Origin: Paenibacillus faecis | GTDB taxonomy: Bacteria > Bacillota > Bacilli > Paenibacillales > Paenibacillaceae | Direction of reading: 5' to 3' | Assembly: GCF_008084145.1 (NCBI RefSeq) | Contig: NZ_VSDO01000004.1 | Location: 758,202-822,201 of the forward strand | DNA: 64,000 bases | Shown here: positions 32,841-40,641 of the stretch, piece by piece | Layout of the letters: every line of letters begins with the position of its first letter | Position numbering within the stretch: the first letter of the stretch is position 1 | Translations under genes and position numbers: made by a program | The notes under the pieces: model-generated | What the model was told of the DNA's origin: nothing | The model's database searches: none | What the model saw: the letters and a program-made list of their open reading frames with translations, nothing else

Positions 32841-32892
32841 ACAAAAAAATTGCGCCCCAACAAGGAGTGTTCTCCTCGGTTGAAGCGCAATT
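32841..32892 (-). terminator. Terminator of the marR-type gene
   Basis: On the minus strand AATTGCGC..CAAC pairs with GTTG..GCGCAATT, followed by a seven-T run. Confidence 0.85.
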
Positions 32893-32901
32893 CCGATTTC
32901 T

Positions 32902-33375
32902 TTACTTGCGGGGAAGCGGGGCTAATTTTTCGGCTTCGCGGCCCATTTTTTTCAACAGCTCGATCATGATTTGCTTCTCCTCGTCATTCAACCCGCTGAG
33001 CGCATGGTTGATCCGCTCCGAGAACTCAGGATACAGCTGGTCCATTAATTCCTTGCCTTTCGGCGTCAGCTCCGCAAAAATAACGCGCCGGTCCCGTGGG
33101 CAGGGCGTGCGGTGCAAATACCCGGCCGACTCGAGCTTGTCGATGACGTAAGTGACGTTTCCGCTTTGCAGGAGCAGCTTGGCGCCGATTTGCTGAATCG
33201 GCTGGGCGCCTTTGTAATAAAGCACTTCCAATACGGCAAAAGCCGTCGGATTAAACCCTTGGATCTTGCTCCCGGTTACGGCATGCTCATTGACGCTCTT
33301 GAACGATTTGGCAAAAACCCGGTAGAGATGCAAAGACAAATCGGTTCCGCGTTCCTCGGTTTTCAACATGTTCAT
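32902..33375 (-). CDS. MarR-family transcriptional regulator
   Basis: 157 residues with the winged-helix pattern: GFNPTAFAVLEVLYYKGAQPIQQIGAKLLLQSGNVTYVIDKLESAGYLHRTPCPRDRRVIFAELTPKGKELMDQL. It is closest to the YusO/OhrR-like branch that senses phenolics or oxidants. The single cysteine in TPCPRD lies in the wing, not at the OhrR sensor position. It is divergent from the MFS gene at 33652 and may control it through sites in the 276-base gap. Confidence 0.9.
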   Translation of the reverse strand: MNMLKTEERGTDLSLHLYRVFAKSFKSVNEHAVTGSKIQGFNPTAFAVLEVLYYKGAQPIQQIGAKLLLQSGNVTYVIDKLESAGYLHRTPCPRDRRVIFAELTPKGKELMDQLYPEFSERINHALSGLNDEEKQIMIELLKKMGREAEKLAPLPRK

Positions 33376-33522
33376 CCCGCCTTATTCTATTTTTTCGAAA
33401 TATCGAAGTGAAGTATGGTTATTGGAGTTACTGTCACTGCTATCTTAGAACACCTGGCGGATTGAAAAAAATATAATTTATCACAATTTGCAGATTTAAT
33501 TTTTTGTCTAACTATGGGAAAT

Positions 33523-33540
33523 CTCCGTCCCGGGACCGAG
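33523..33540. promoter_or_regulatory. 18-bp palindrome between marR-type gene and MFS gene
   Basis: CTCcGTCCCGGGACcGAG is symmetric apart from the two c positions and lies between the divergent genes. Its size suits a MarR dimer. No experimental support. Confidence 0.4.
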
Positions 33541-33610
33541 TGAAATTTCATTCCACAGGAACCCGCGGAAATCAGGCGGCCGAAGGAGGGAAGGAAGCGG
33601 CTGTTTTTAT

Positions 33611-33653
33611 ATGATAGATCTCGTAAATCAAAGGAACAGGTGGGATCTATCAT
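33611..33653 (+). promoter_or_regulatory. Hairpin over the MFS start codon
   Basis: ATGATAGATC (33611-33620) is the exact complement of GATCTATCAT (33644-33653). The 23-base loop holds the ribosome site (GGAACAGGTGGG) and the stem runs into the ATG at 33652. In RNA this could mask initiation. Confidence 0.5.
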
Positions 33654-34953
33654 GAAACAACCGCAAGCCCGAATCGCTGCCGAAGGAGGACTCCTGCAAA
33701 ACAAGGCGTACCTGGCCTTGATGGCCTCGCAGCTGATCTCCAATCTGGGGGACTGGCTGCATATTTTGGCCTTACTGACGATGATCGGATTAAAGTGGGA
33801 GGCCACGCCGTGGCAGATTACGGCCACCATGCTCTGCATGCTGATTCCGATGCTGCTGGGCGGCCCGGCCGCAGGAGTGCTGGCCGACCGGATGGAACGC
33901 AAAAAATTGATGATCGTTGCGGACGCCGTCCGCTTTGTTATCGTCCTTGGCCTTGTGTTCGTGACGCATCTCTGGCAGGTTTATGCGCTGTTAATCGCCA
34001 AAAGCGTGTTCGATGTGCTTTTTTCGCCGGCCAAAAACGGAAAAATCAAGGAAGTGGTGCCCCCCGAGCATATGGAAAAAGCCGTCTCATACAGCGCCAT
34101 AATCGAGCAGGGGAGCAAAATCATCGGGCCCGCGCTCGGCGGCGTGCTGACCGTTGCCTTTGGCATCACCTCCTGCTTTATGATCGACGCGGCTTCCTTT
34201 CTCTTATCCGGCTTGATTTTGCTCGCCGTTCCCGGAAGAAGGACGGAAGCCGGCAGCTCGGCGGAAGTTGACAATCCGGGGGAGAAGCCCGGTTTCTGGG
34301 GGGAGCTGACCGAGGGGGTGAAGGCCATCGCCCGCATTCCGCTTATCGCTTTCGGCCTGCTGATGCTGGCGATGGCGCTCCTGATCCTCCAGGTTGCGGA
34401 TTCTCAGACCGTCGTCTTGTTCCGGGAAATTCCGGGGATGCCGGAGGATATGCTGGGATGGAGCATCGCGCTCAGCGGGTTCGGAACCTTGGCGGCCGCG
34501 GGCCTAAACGGTTTGCTGCGTCGCTGCACCCCCCTTATGAAGATGGGGACGGGCGGCGTTCTGCTCGGGGCCGTTTTTGCCGGGGCGGGATACTTTGCCG
34601 TGAGCGGCGGCCTGCTCGGGGCTTCCGGCCATGCCTTGATGCTGGCTCTGTATTTCCTTGCCGGCACCGGTGCCGGTCTCGTGTTTATTCCGTTCCAGGT
34701 GACGCTCCAGCAGCGGACGCCGGAATCGCTGACCGGGCGGGTGTTCGGAACCGTCACGAGCGTCACTTCCGCCGCGGCGGTCGCGGGGCCGATGTTCGGA
34801 GGCTATATCGTGACCGCCTTTGGTCCGGCTCCCGCTTTTATTTTGTCGGGAGGGCTCATGGTCTTGCTGGCTCTTCTACTACTCTTCTTCAAATCTATGA
34901 TTATGAAACGGGATCGGACTTCTCTCCAGCAACAGCAGGCGGCCGGGCTTTAA
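33652..34953 (+). CDS. MFS transporter, macrolide-efflux-like (12 helices)
   Basis: 433 residues, 12 hydrophobic segments. LMASQLISNLGDWLHILALLTMIGLKWEATPWQITATMLCMLIPMLLGGPAAGVLADRMERKKLMIVADAVRFVIVLGL is the MFS_3/MefA-like N-terminus with motif A (GVLADRMERKK). FIPFQVTLQQRTPESLTGRVFGTVTSVTS is typical of the second half. It exports an unknown compound. The hairpin at its start and the divergent MarR gene suggest inducible expression. Confidence 0.85.
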   Translation: MKQPQARIAAEGGLLQNKAYLALMASQLISNLGDWLHILALLTMIGLKWEATPWQITATMLCMLIPMLLGGPAAGVLADRMERKKLMIVADAVRFVIVLGLVFVTHLWQVYALLIAKSVFDVLFSPAKNGKIKEVVPPEHMEKAVSYSAIIEQGSKIIGPALGGVLTVAFGITSCFMIDAASFLLSGLILLAVPGRRTEAGSSAEVDNPGEKPGFWGELTEGVKAIARIPLIAFGLLMLAMALLILQVADSQTVVLFREIPGMPEDMLGWSIALSGFGTLAAAGLNGLLRRCTPLMKMGTGGVLLGAVFAGAGYFAVSGGLLGASGHALMLALYFLAGTGAGLVFIPFQVTLQQRTPESLTGRVFGTVTSVTSAAAVAGPMFGGYIVTAFGPAPAFILSGGLMVLLALLLLFFKSMIMKRDRTSLQQQQAAGL

Positions 34954-35019
34954 TGAAACCCGGCGGGCGCCCCGAACGTATTAGTAAAGACAACTTATGA
35001 AGAAAGAGCGGGGAACAGC

Positions 35020-35721
35020 ATGGAGCCATTGTTGCGGGTAGAAATTGAGGAAGCCGGCTACGAAGCGGGGAAGCCAAAGATCAAGCAGGTGTCCCTGGAG
35101 GTGATGCCCGGGAAACTGACCGGGCTGATCGGGCCGAACGGGGCGGGGAAGAGCACGACCTTGAAGGCGATTCTCGGTCTGATCCCCGAGATTAAGGCGG
35201 ACGTGCGGTTTGCCGACGGACACGGCAAATACGCGTATGTGCCGGAGCATCCCGTTTTCTATGATACGTTGACCTTATGGGAACATATGAGCCTGGCGGC
35301 CGCGGTTTACGGAATAGACGATGCGGAATTCCAGCGGAGCGGCGGCGAGCTGCTCGAGAAATTCAGAATGACCGGGGTGCGGAACCATTTGCCCGGGGGA
35401 TTCTCCAAAGGGATGCGGCAGAAGATGATGCTGATGATCGGATTCCTGCTGAAACCGGAGGTGTACATCGTCGATGAGCCCTTTATCGGGCTGGATCCGC
35501 GAGCGACGAAGGATTTCCTCGGCCTGTTGGAGGAAGAGCGAAGCAGAGGGGCCGGGGTATTGATGTGCACGCACGTGCTCGACACGGCCGAGCGGATTTG
35601 CGACGACTTCATTCTGATGGCGGACGGCCGAGTGGCCGCCAAGGGGACGCTGCACGATATCCGCCTTGCCGCCGGATTGCCCGAAGCTCCGTTATTCGAC
35701 TGCTTCGATGTGCTGACATGA
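35020..35721 (+). CDS. ecsA: ABC transporter ATP-binding protein EcsA
   Basis: 233 residues. Walker A is GPNGAGKST, the signature is FSKGMRQKMMLMIGFLLKP, Walker B is VYIVDEPFIGLDP and the switch is CTHVLDTAE. The slightly short Walker region and the YVPEHPVFYDTLTLWEHM block match EcsA. With EcsB it affects secretion, competence and regulated membrane proteolysis (RasP) in Bacillus. The ecsB gene follows after 14 bases. Confidence 0.88.
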   Translation: MEPLLRVEIEEAGYEAGKPKIKQVSLEVMPGKLTGLIGPNGAGKSTTLKAILGLIPEIKADVRFADGHGKYAYVPEHPVFYDTLTLWEHMSLAAAVYGIDDAEFQRSGGELLEKFRMTGVRNHLPGGFSKGMRQKMMLMIGFLLKPEVYIVDEPFIGLDPRATKDFLGLLEEERSRGAGVLMCTHVLDTAERICDDFILMADGRVAAKGTLHDIRLAAGLPEAPLFDCFDVLT

Positions 35722-35735
35722 GGGAGCGGGGATCC

Positions 35736-37013
35736 ATGATGGAAATGACCTCGAACATGACGGCGGGACGTCTGTTTCTTCGCAGGTGGGCGGACCACTG
35801 GAAAAAGCAGATCGTCATGCTCCGGTCCGTGTTTGACGGCATCGTGCTGCTGTATATCGGAATTCCCGGCTTGCTGCTGGTGGGACGCGTTTATTACGGC
35901 CTATGGCGCGAAGCGCTCCCGGCCTGGCTCCTTCACCTTCCATTTACCGTGTTCCCCGCATATTTGCTGCTCGTTATGTATGCAACGGGAGGCCTGATTC
36001 TTTTCATTGAAGCGGCGGACGTGCTCTTCCTGAAACAGCGGCGGGAATGGATTCACGCTGTGATGCGGCGAGCAGCTTTGGTGTCTCTTCCCGGCCATTT
36101 CGCGGTGATCGGGGCGGCCGTGGCTTTGGCCGCTCCCGTCCTCGTCCGGGTTCACGGCCTGGAGACGGGGGAGGTTTTCCGGATTTTTGCCGTCGCCTGC
36201 GGGATAAAAGCCGTCCATTTGTTTCTGCAGAACCTGATTCAGATCATGCGGACGGGGTGGCGGTGTGTCCTCTATCGTTCGGCGGCGTTTATCCTGCTCG
36301 GCGCAGGCTTTGTTTCCTGGCTGGTCATGGAAGGCGGGCGCGTTCACGCGTTCGCGTCTGCCGCGGTGCTCGCCGCCTGCGTCCTGCTGACCGTTCTCCT
36401 TGCCGAAATCCGCTTCCGCCTGCGCGGCAGATTCGAGGCGGAAGTACGGGAGGAAGAGCGCCAGCGGACGGTGCTTACGGGACTGCTGTTGGCGGGGACG
36501 ATGGACAGGCCGCCGGCGGTCCGAACCCGGCCCTGGCTGTTCCGCCGAGGGGGGCGTTTGCTGCGCTCGAACCGGCCGGAGGCCGTGATCGCCGAATCGA
36601 TCGTTAAAGCCTTTTTCCGGGGGCCGGAATGGAGGCTGTATGCGCAATTCGTCTTGTACGGCGCCGCGGCGGTCTGGTTTCCGGCCTACCCCGTCAACCT
36701 GATCGTATTCGCTGCCTTGCTGCTGCTGTTCGCCTATTGGCTTAACGGGCATAGGCAGGCGTTTTTCGCCAAAGGGCTGATGCCCCTGCTGCCGCTGCCC
36801 GAAGGGACGGAGTACAGGGCGGCTCCGCTCTCTTTGCGGCTGCTTCTTTACCCCGGGACGCTGCTGCTGACCTGCGTGCTGGGCGCCTCTTTGTTTCACG
36901 CCTGGTGGGGCGTCATCGCCGGAATTCCGGCGGGCCTGCTCCTGACCCGGGCCGCCGCCTCGCTGTCGGGGCTGTTCACGCTCGGCCGGCGGCGTCATTC
37001 CGGTAAGGGCTAG
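35736..37013 (+). CDS. ecsB: ABC transporter permease EcsB
   Basis: 425 residues, 8-10 hydrophobic segments, EcsB family (AGRLFLRRWADHWKKQIVMLRSVFDGIVLLYIGIPGLLL at the N-terminus). The ATG at 35736 has GGGAGCGGGG upstream; an ATG at 35718 overlapping the ecsA stop is also possible. The last 110 bases (36904-37013), including the TAG, occur again at 39104-39213, so a 2.2-kb insertion lies right behind the stop. The protein itself looks intact. Confidence 0.87.
   Translation: MMEMTSNMTAGRLFLRRWADHWKKQIVMLRSVFDGIVLLYIGIPGLLLVGRVYYGLWREALPAWLLHLPFTVFPAYLLLVMYATGGLILFIEAADVLFLKQRREWIHAVMRRAALVSLPGHFAVIGAAVALAAPVLVRVHGLETGEVFRIFAVACGIKAVHLFLQNLIQIMRTGWRCVLYRSAAFILLGAGFVSWLVMEGGRVHAFASAAVLAACVLLTVLLAEIRFRLRGRFEAEVREEERQRTVLTGLLLAGTMDRPPAVRTRPWLFRRGGRLLRSNRPEAVIAESIVKAFFRGPEWRLYAQFVLYGAAAVWFPAYPVNLIVFAALLLLFAYWLNGHRQAFFAKGLMPLLPLPEGTEYRAAPLSLRLLLYPGTLLLTCVLGASLFHAWWGVIAGIPAGLLLTRAAASLSGLFTLGRRRHSGKG
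36904..37013. repeat. 110-bp direct repeat, copy 1 (3' end of ecsB)
   Basis: Matches 39104-39213 with one difference (T at 37004, C at 39204). The copies are exactly 2200 bp apart. It starts at GGTGGGGCGTCATCGCC and ends with the ecsB stop TAG. Confidence 0.95.
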
Positions 37014-37364
37014 GGCCTCATCCGCCATCCGTAGTAGAATTCTCTTCGCCTCGGCGTAGCAGGCTGAATCCGGCGCCCCGCAATTGCCCTCTCAAGCAAA
37101 TAACGGCCTTTTGGGCCGCTATTTCGCCCAGATATGCTTTTTCGGGAAAAATAGCGGCTAAAAAGGGCCCTATTTCTCTGGTGCGAGCCCAAAAATCCGG
37201 TTTTTGCCCAACTTACTCTAAAATAAGGCCCCAAAAGACCGCTATTTCACAGCAAAGAGCCAAATTCGACAAAATAGCGCCGCAAACGGCCGTTATCCAC
37301 CCGCCGGGTTTCAAAGGGAGGCGGTTACGGCCATTAGACCCTTCGGGTTAATGCAATGCTAGTG
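37014..37364 (-). mobile_element. MITE copy, reverse orientation, one end lost
   Basis: Read on the minus strand from 37364 it begins CACTAGCATTGCATTAA and continues TCTAATGGCCGTAACCGCCTC, GGCGGGTGGATAACGGCC, TATTTTGTCGAATTTGG, GGGCAAAAACCGGATTTTT and GAAATAGCGGCCC, colinear with the MITE copies at 11 kb. Similarity fades near 37085. The remaining 37014-37085 resembles 10870-10950 instead. The far terminal repeat and target duplication are not found. No gene is present. Confidence 0.75.
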
Positions 37365-37604
37365 GCAATAGGGTCCTTTTTGACCTTTATTTTTCCCGCG
37401 GAGTCGATTTTGGCCGAAATAGCGGTCCTAAAGGCACTGGCATTGCATCAAAGCTTACACGGTGACTCACAGAGATACTGTGTAAATATTTTCCATTTGG
37501 TTTATTCAGTATTTGGTCAAAAAATGAAGGGGGGCAGAAAATAGATGCGTTATTCCATTTTTTGGATATTAACTTTTTGTTTTATTTTGCCTCTTCTCTC
37601 AGCT

Positions 37605-38819
37605 TCATTTTCCCCTTGGCTTGATTATTCCAACTGACGTGTTCATAATAGGCGGTTCCTTGTATATTTTTGTACCCCTTTGACGCCCTTTGTTGCTCTG
37701 GCTTTTACTCCTTCGATGAAGCTCGGTTTCAAGTAGCAAATTCGGCTTCTCCCATAAAAGACGAAGGGATTGAAGCACTTCCCATAAACTCATTCGGGTT
37801 CCACTGCTCACGTGAATGAGCATGGCAATAGCGTAGGCGATCAGAGCGATAAAGATCTGGTTCCATATCCCTTGAGGATCATAGCTATATAGCTTCACTA
37901 ATCGCAAATGCTGCTTCATCCACTTGAAAAATAGCTCGATCAGCCAGCGCTGCCGATAGATATCCGCGATTTCCTCAGCACTTAGATCCAAGCACGAAGT
38001 TGCCAGACGATACTTGCGACCCTTTTCATCCAAAAACTCTACAAGGCGTAAAGAATTCTCTGTCTTACGGAAGGCGCTCCCTAATTGAACGATAGCATCT
38101 CGGGTGATGTTTGAATCGGGATCAACCGGCAGCTCTTGCTCCACCTGCCAAACCCTATGGTTTTCGTTGATACGGGTTACGAATTGAACTTTTTGTTCTA
38201 GCCAAGTATCGAACTGTTTGTACTTGACATAGCCGCGATCCATAACGTATATTGTGCCATCGTCTTCAACCAGTAAGTTCATGGTTTCGTAGTCACTCAC
38301 ATTTCCCGTAGTAGGGATGGCCTTCTCAGGAATGACCTCTTTTTCTTCACTTTTGGTCAAAACCAAGACTCGAACGTGAATTTTGATTTGAGTATGATCA
38401 CGGGTTACGTACGCCCAACTGGCCAGTGTCGCCGGAAGTTTTAGACAAGTCGAATCGATAATCCGAATCTGTTTGTCCTTGATCCCTGATGGGAGGGCTT
38501 TCTGCTTGACCTTGCCGATGAGTTCAAGGAATAGACCTTCGAGTATTTCGGTAGGAATCGTCTTTAAACGCCTGGAGATTTGGGAGCCACTGATGCTGGA
38601 TAGTTCCAGGCTTTCCTGCAATGTTGTGCTTGTTCGAAGCGCTTGAGATATTTGCTCATAAGAATCCCACTTAGCGAGTTGGGAGGCCAAAATCAACTTG
38701 ATACTTTTGAAGGTTGTAAGCTTACGAACACGATAATCGGAAATTGGTAAGCAAAAATTTTCTTCAGAAATATAAGAAAAGCATTGACGAATCACAGATA
38801 AATTGTGTATGTTACCCAT
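37605..38819 (-). CDS. IS4-family DDE transposase
   Basis: 404 residues from the ATG at 38819 (AAAGGAG 7 bases upstream); the frame stays open to an ATG at 38921 without a good ribosome site. DDE residues: Asp122 in IIDSTCLKLP, Asp194 in YVMDRGYV and Glu295 in YRQRWLIELFFKWMKQHL, which is the Y-(2)-R-(3)-E-(6)-K signature of the IS4 family. No frameshift or internal stop is seen, so it may be active. The start codon lies in an RNA hairpin (38811-38856). Confidence 0.93.
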   Translation of the reverse strand: MGNIHNLSVIRQCFSYISEENFCLPISDYRVRKLTTFKSIKLILASQLAKWDSYEQISQALRTSTTLQESLELSSISGSQISRRLKTIPTEILEGLFLELIGKVKQKALPSGIKDKQIRIIDSTCLKLPATLASWAYVTRDHTQIKIHVRVLVLTKSEEKEVIPEKAIPTTGNVSDYETMNLLVEDDGTIYVMDRGYVKYKQFDTWLEQKVQFVTRINENHRVWQVEQELPVDPDSNITRDAIVQLGSAFRKTENSLRLVEFLDEKGRKYRLATSCLDLSAEEIADIYRQRWLIELFFKWMKQHLRLVKLYSYDPQGIWNQIFIALIAYAIAMLIHVSSGTRMSLWEVLQSLRLLWEKPNLLLETELHRRSKSQSNKGRQRGTKIYKEPPIMNTSVGIIKPRGK

Positions 38820-38856
38820 GGGTTGGCTCCTTTTGTTGAGATGAGTTATGGGTAAC
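38811..38856 (-). promoter_or_regulatory. Hairpin sequestering the transposase start
   Basis: GTTACCCAT (38811-38819) and ATGGGTAAC (38848-38856) are exact complements. In the minus-strand mRNA the 28-base loop holds AAAGGAG and the stem holds the start codon. A transcript entering from outside the element would fold this way, as in IS10/IS50-type protection from read-through expression. Confidence 0.6.
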
Positions 38857-39103
38857 GCATCTAACTCAACAATAGGAGCTTTTTTTGTTTTAATCCATGA
38901 AAATAACATGATATTTAACATATTTAGTAAATACTGAGATCTTATTTTATCGTGTTAGGTTTAATGCAATGCTAGTGTCCTAAAGGCCGTTATTTCGCTG
39001 GGCGATTCGAGAAGTTACGGGTGCCAGCCCCAATTTGCCACGCCGCTGTTAAAGTTTGGAGTAAATCTCCGAAGGAGGAACAGAAAAAAAGTGCAACTGT
39101 ACA

Positions 39104-39213
39104 GGTGGGGCGTCATCGCCGGAATTCCGGCGGGCCTGCTCCTGACCCGGGCCGCCGCCTCGCTGTCGGGGCTGTTCACGCTCGGCCGGCGGCGTCATTC
39201 CGGCAAGGGCTAG
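39104..39213. repeat. 110-bp direct repeat, copy 2
   Basis: Second copy of the ecsB 3' end. The stop of the convergent BaiN-type gene (39210-39212) lies inside it, overlapping the copied ecsB TAG; this is likely the ancestral junction. The ~117 bases before it (38987-39103) continue the interrupted repeat and then match nothing else in the window. Confidence 0.95.
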
Positions 39214-40490
39214 CTCCGCCGCTCTCCGAGCGCGGACAAGCCGGCATGATGGCCGGCCGTATAGCCGGTGGCAAAGGCGGCGGTGATATTATACCCCCCG
39301 GTGTAGCCGTGGATATCCAATACCTCGCCGCAAAAAAACAGCCCCGGCATCAGCTTCGATTCCATCGATTTCGGATGAATCTCCTTAAGGTGAACGCCTC
39401 CGCCGGTGACGAAAGCTTCCTCGAACGGACGTGTCCCCGTCACCCGGATCTGAAAGTTCAGCGCCGTCGCCACAAACGCCAGCCAAAGTTCCTTGGGAAG
39501 ATGTTCATAGGTCGTATCGCCGGAGAGTCCGGACTTTTCGAACAGAAGCGGCAGCAGGCGCTCGGGGATCGTGCCTTTCAGCACGTTCTTCAGCGCCTTT
39601 TTCGGCTCGGCCGCCGCCAAGCGGCGCAGGTGCTCGTCCAGGCTTCCCGGGGATTTGTCGGGAAAAAGGTTCAACGACATCGTAACTTCGGCGACGCCGT
39701 GCTTCTTTTTGACGGTGCGGATAAAACCGCTGCATCTGAGCGCGATCGGGCCCGACAGTCCGAAGTGGGTGAAGATCATATCCCCCCGGTGAGACACCAC
39801 GGTTTTCCCCTTCGGGTCAAGCACGGACAATTTGACGTCGCGCAAGGAAAGTCCCTGCAGTTCCCGGCTGGTGATGAACGGTTCTTTGGATATCAAGGGA
39901 ACCTCGGTTGGGTACAGCTCGGTAATCGTATGGCCGGCCGCCTGGGCCCAAGGATACCCGTCCCCGGTGGACCCCGTATGCGGCACCGATTTGCCGCCGG
40001 TCGCCACGATAATCGACTTGGCGCCGAATCGTTCTCCGTCTGCCAGCTTTACGCCCTCCACGCCCTCCGGTCCGTAAACCAGTTCCTGAACGGGGTGATG
40101 CGTCAACAACTGTACGCCCAGCGACCGGGCCTTGCCGACCAGAGCGTCGACCACCGTTTTGGCTTTATCGGACACCGGAAACATTCTTCCGTTGTCCTCC
40201 TCTTTTAAGGCGATCCCCAGGTTCTCGAAAAATTCGATAATATCCCGGTTGCTGAACAAGGAGAAGGCGCTGTGAAGAAATCGCCCTCCCCCCGGAATGT
40301 AGGTAATCAGCTCATCGATCTCTTTGGCATTGGTCACATTGCAGCGCCCCCCGCCGGATATCCCCAGCTTTCGTCCCAGCTTGTCCCCTTTGTCGAGCAA
40401 GGCCGTCCGTGCTCCTTGCTCCGCGGCGGCAATCGAGGCCATTAGGCCCGAAGGTCCGCCTCCGATTACGATGACATCGTAATTTTTCAT
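39210..40490 (-). CDS. NAD(P)/FAD-dependent oxidoreductase, BaiN/YhiN (HI0933) family
   Basis: 426 residues. VIVIGGGPSGLMASIAAAEQGARTALLDKGDKLGRKLGISGGGRCNVTNAKE is the FAD-binding Rossmann start plus the family's GRKxxxSGGGRCN motif. VATGGKSVPHTGSTGDGY and the C-terminal GLFFCGEVLDIHGYTGGYNITAAFATGYTAGHHA complete the FAD site. The physiological substrate is unsettled (BaiN reduces bile-acid intermediates in Clostridium; others are unknown). The ribosome site is GGAGGAG. It ends in the duplicated 110-bp repeat. Confidence 0.9.
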   Translation of the reverse strand: MKNYDVIVIGGGPSGLMASIAAAEQGARTALLDKGDKLGRKLGISGGGRCNVTNAKEIDELITYIPGGGRFLHSAFSLFSNRDIIEFFENLGIALKEEDNGRMFPVSDKAKTVVDALVGKARSLGVQLLTHHPVQELVYGPEGVEGVKLADGERFGAKSIIVATGGKSVPHTGSTGDGYPWAQAAGHTITELYPTEVPLISKEPFITSRELQGLSLRDVKLSVLDPKGKTVVSHRGDMIFTHFGLSGPIALRCSGFIRTVKKKHGVAEVTMSLNLFPDKSPGSLDEHLRRLAAAEPKKALKNVLKGTIPERLLPLLFEKSGLSGDTTYEHLPKELWLAFVATALNFQIRVTGTRPFEEAFVTGGGVHLKEIHPKSMESKLMPGLFFCGEVLDIHGYTGGYNITAAFATGYTAGHHAGLSALGERRS

Positions 40491-40641
40491 GATGGACTCC
40501 TCCTTCGTGTCAAAAAATGATTTGCACTTTATTACAATAAAGAACTTTGTGGCCTCTCTAAAATAAGAAATATTGTAAAACTTTGTCGCCTGTGATTTAA
40601 TCGAGAATGAGAACGATTTCTTCCGCCAGAGGAGGGAGAAG

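Larger units (their letters stand above)
37435..38977 (-). mobile_element. IS4-family insertion sequence, 1543 bp, complete
   Basis: The ends are imperfect inverted repeats: left CACTGGCATTGCATCAAA, right (minus strand) CACTAGCATTGCATTAAA, with weaker similarity for ~15 more bases (TWACACGRT). Perfect 9-bp target duplications TCCTAAAGG flank it at 37426-37434 and 38978-38986. Joining the flanks restores AGCGGTCCTAAAGGCCGTTATTTCG, part of a repeat. The element carries one transposase gene and is more AT-rich than the chromosome. A 9-bp duplication fits the IS10/IS50 side of the IS4 family. Confidence 0.92.

Noticed and set aside
37507..38938. Shorter IS boundary using CAGTATTT inverted repeats
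   Set aside because: These 8-base repeats lie inside the element; only the outer CACT...AGTG ends are flanked by a perfect 9-bp duplication.
39021..40208. Plus-strand open frame opposite the BaiN-type gene
   Set aside because: No recognisable domain; it crosses the 110-bp repeat and mirrors a clear FAD enzyme gene.
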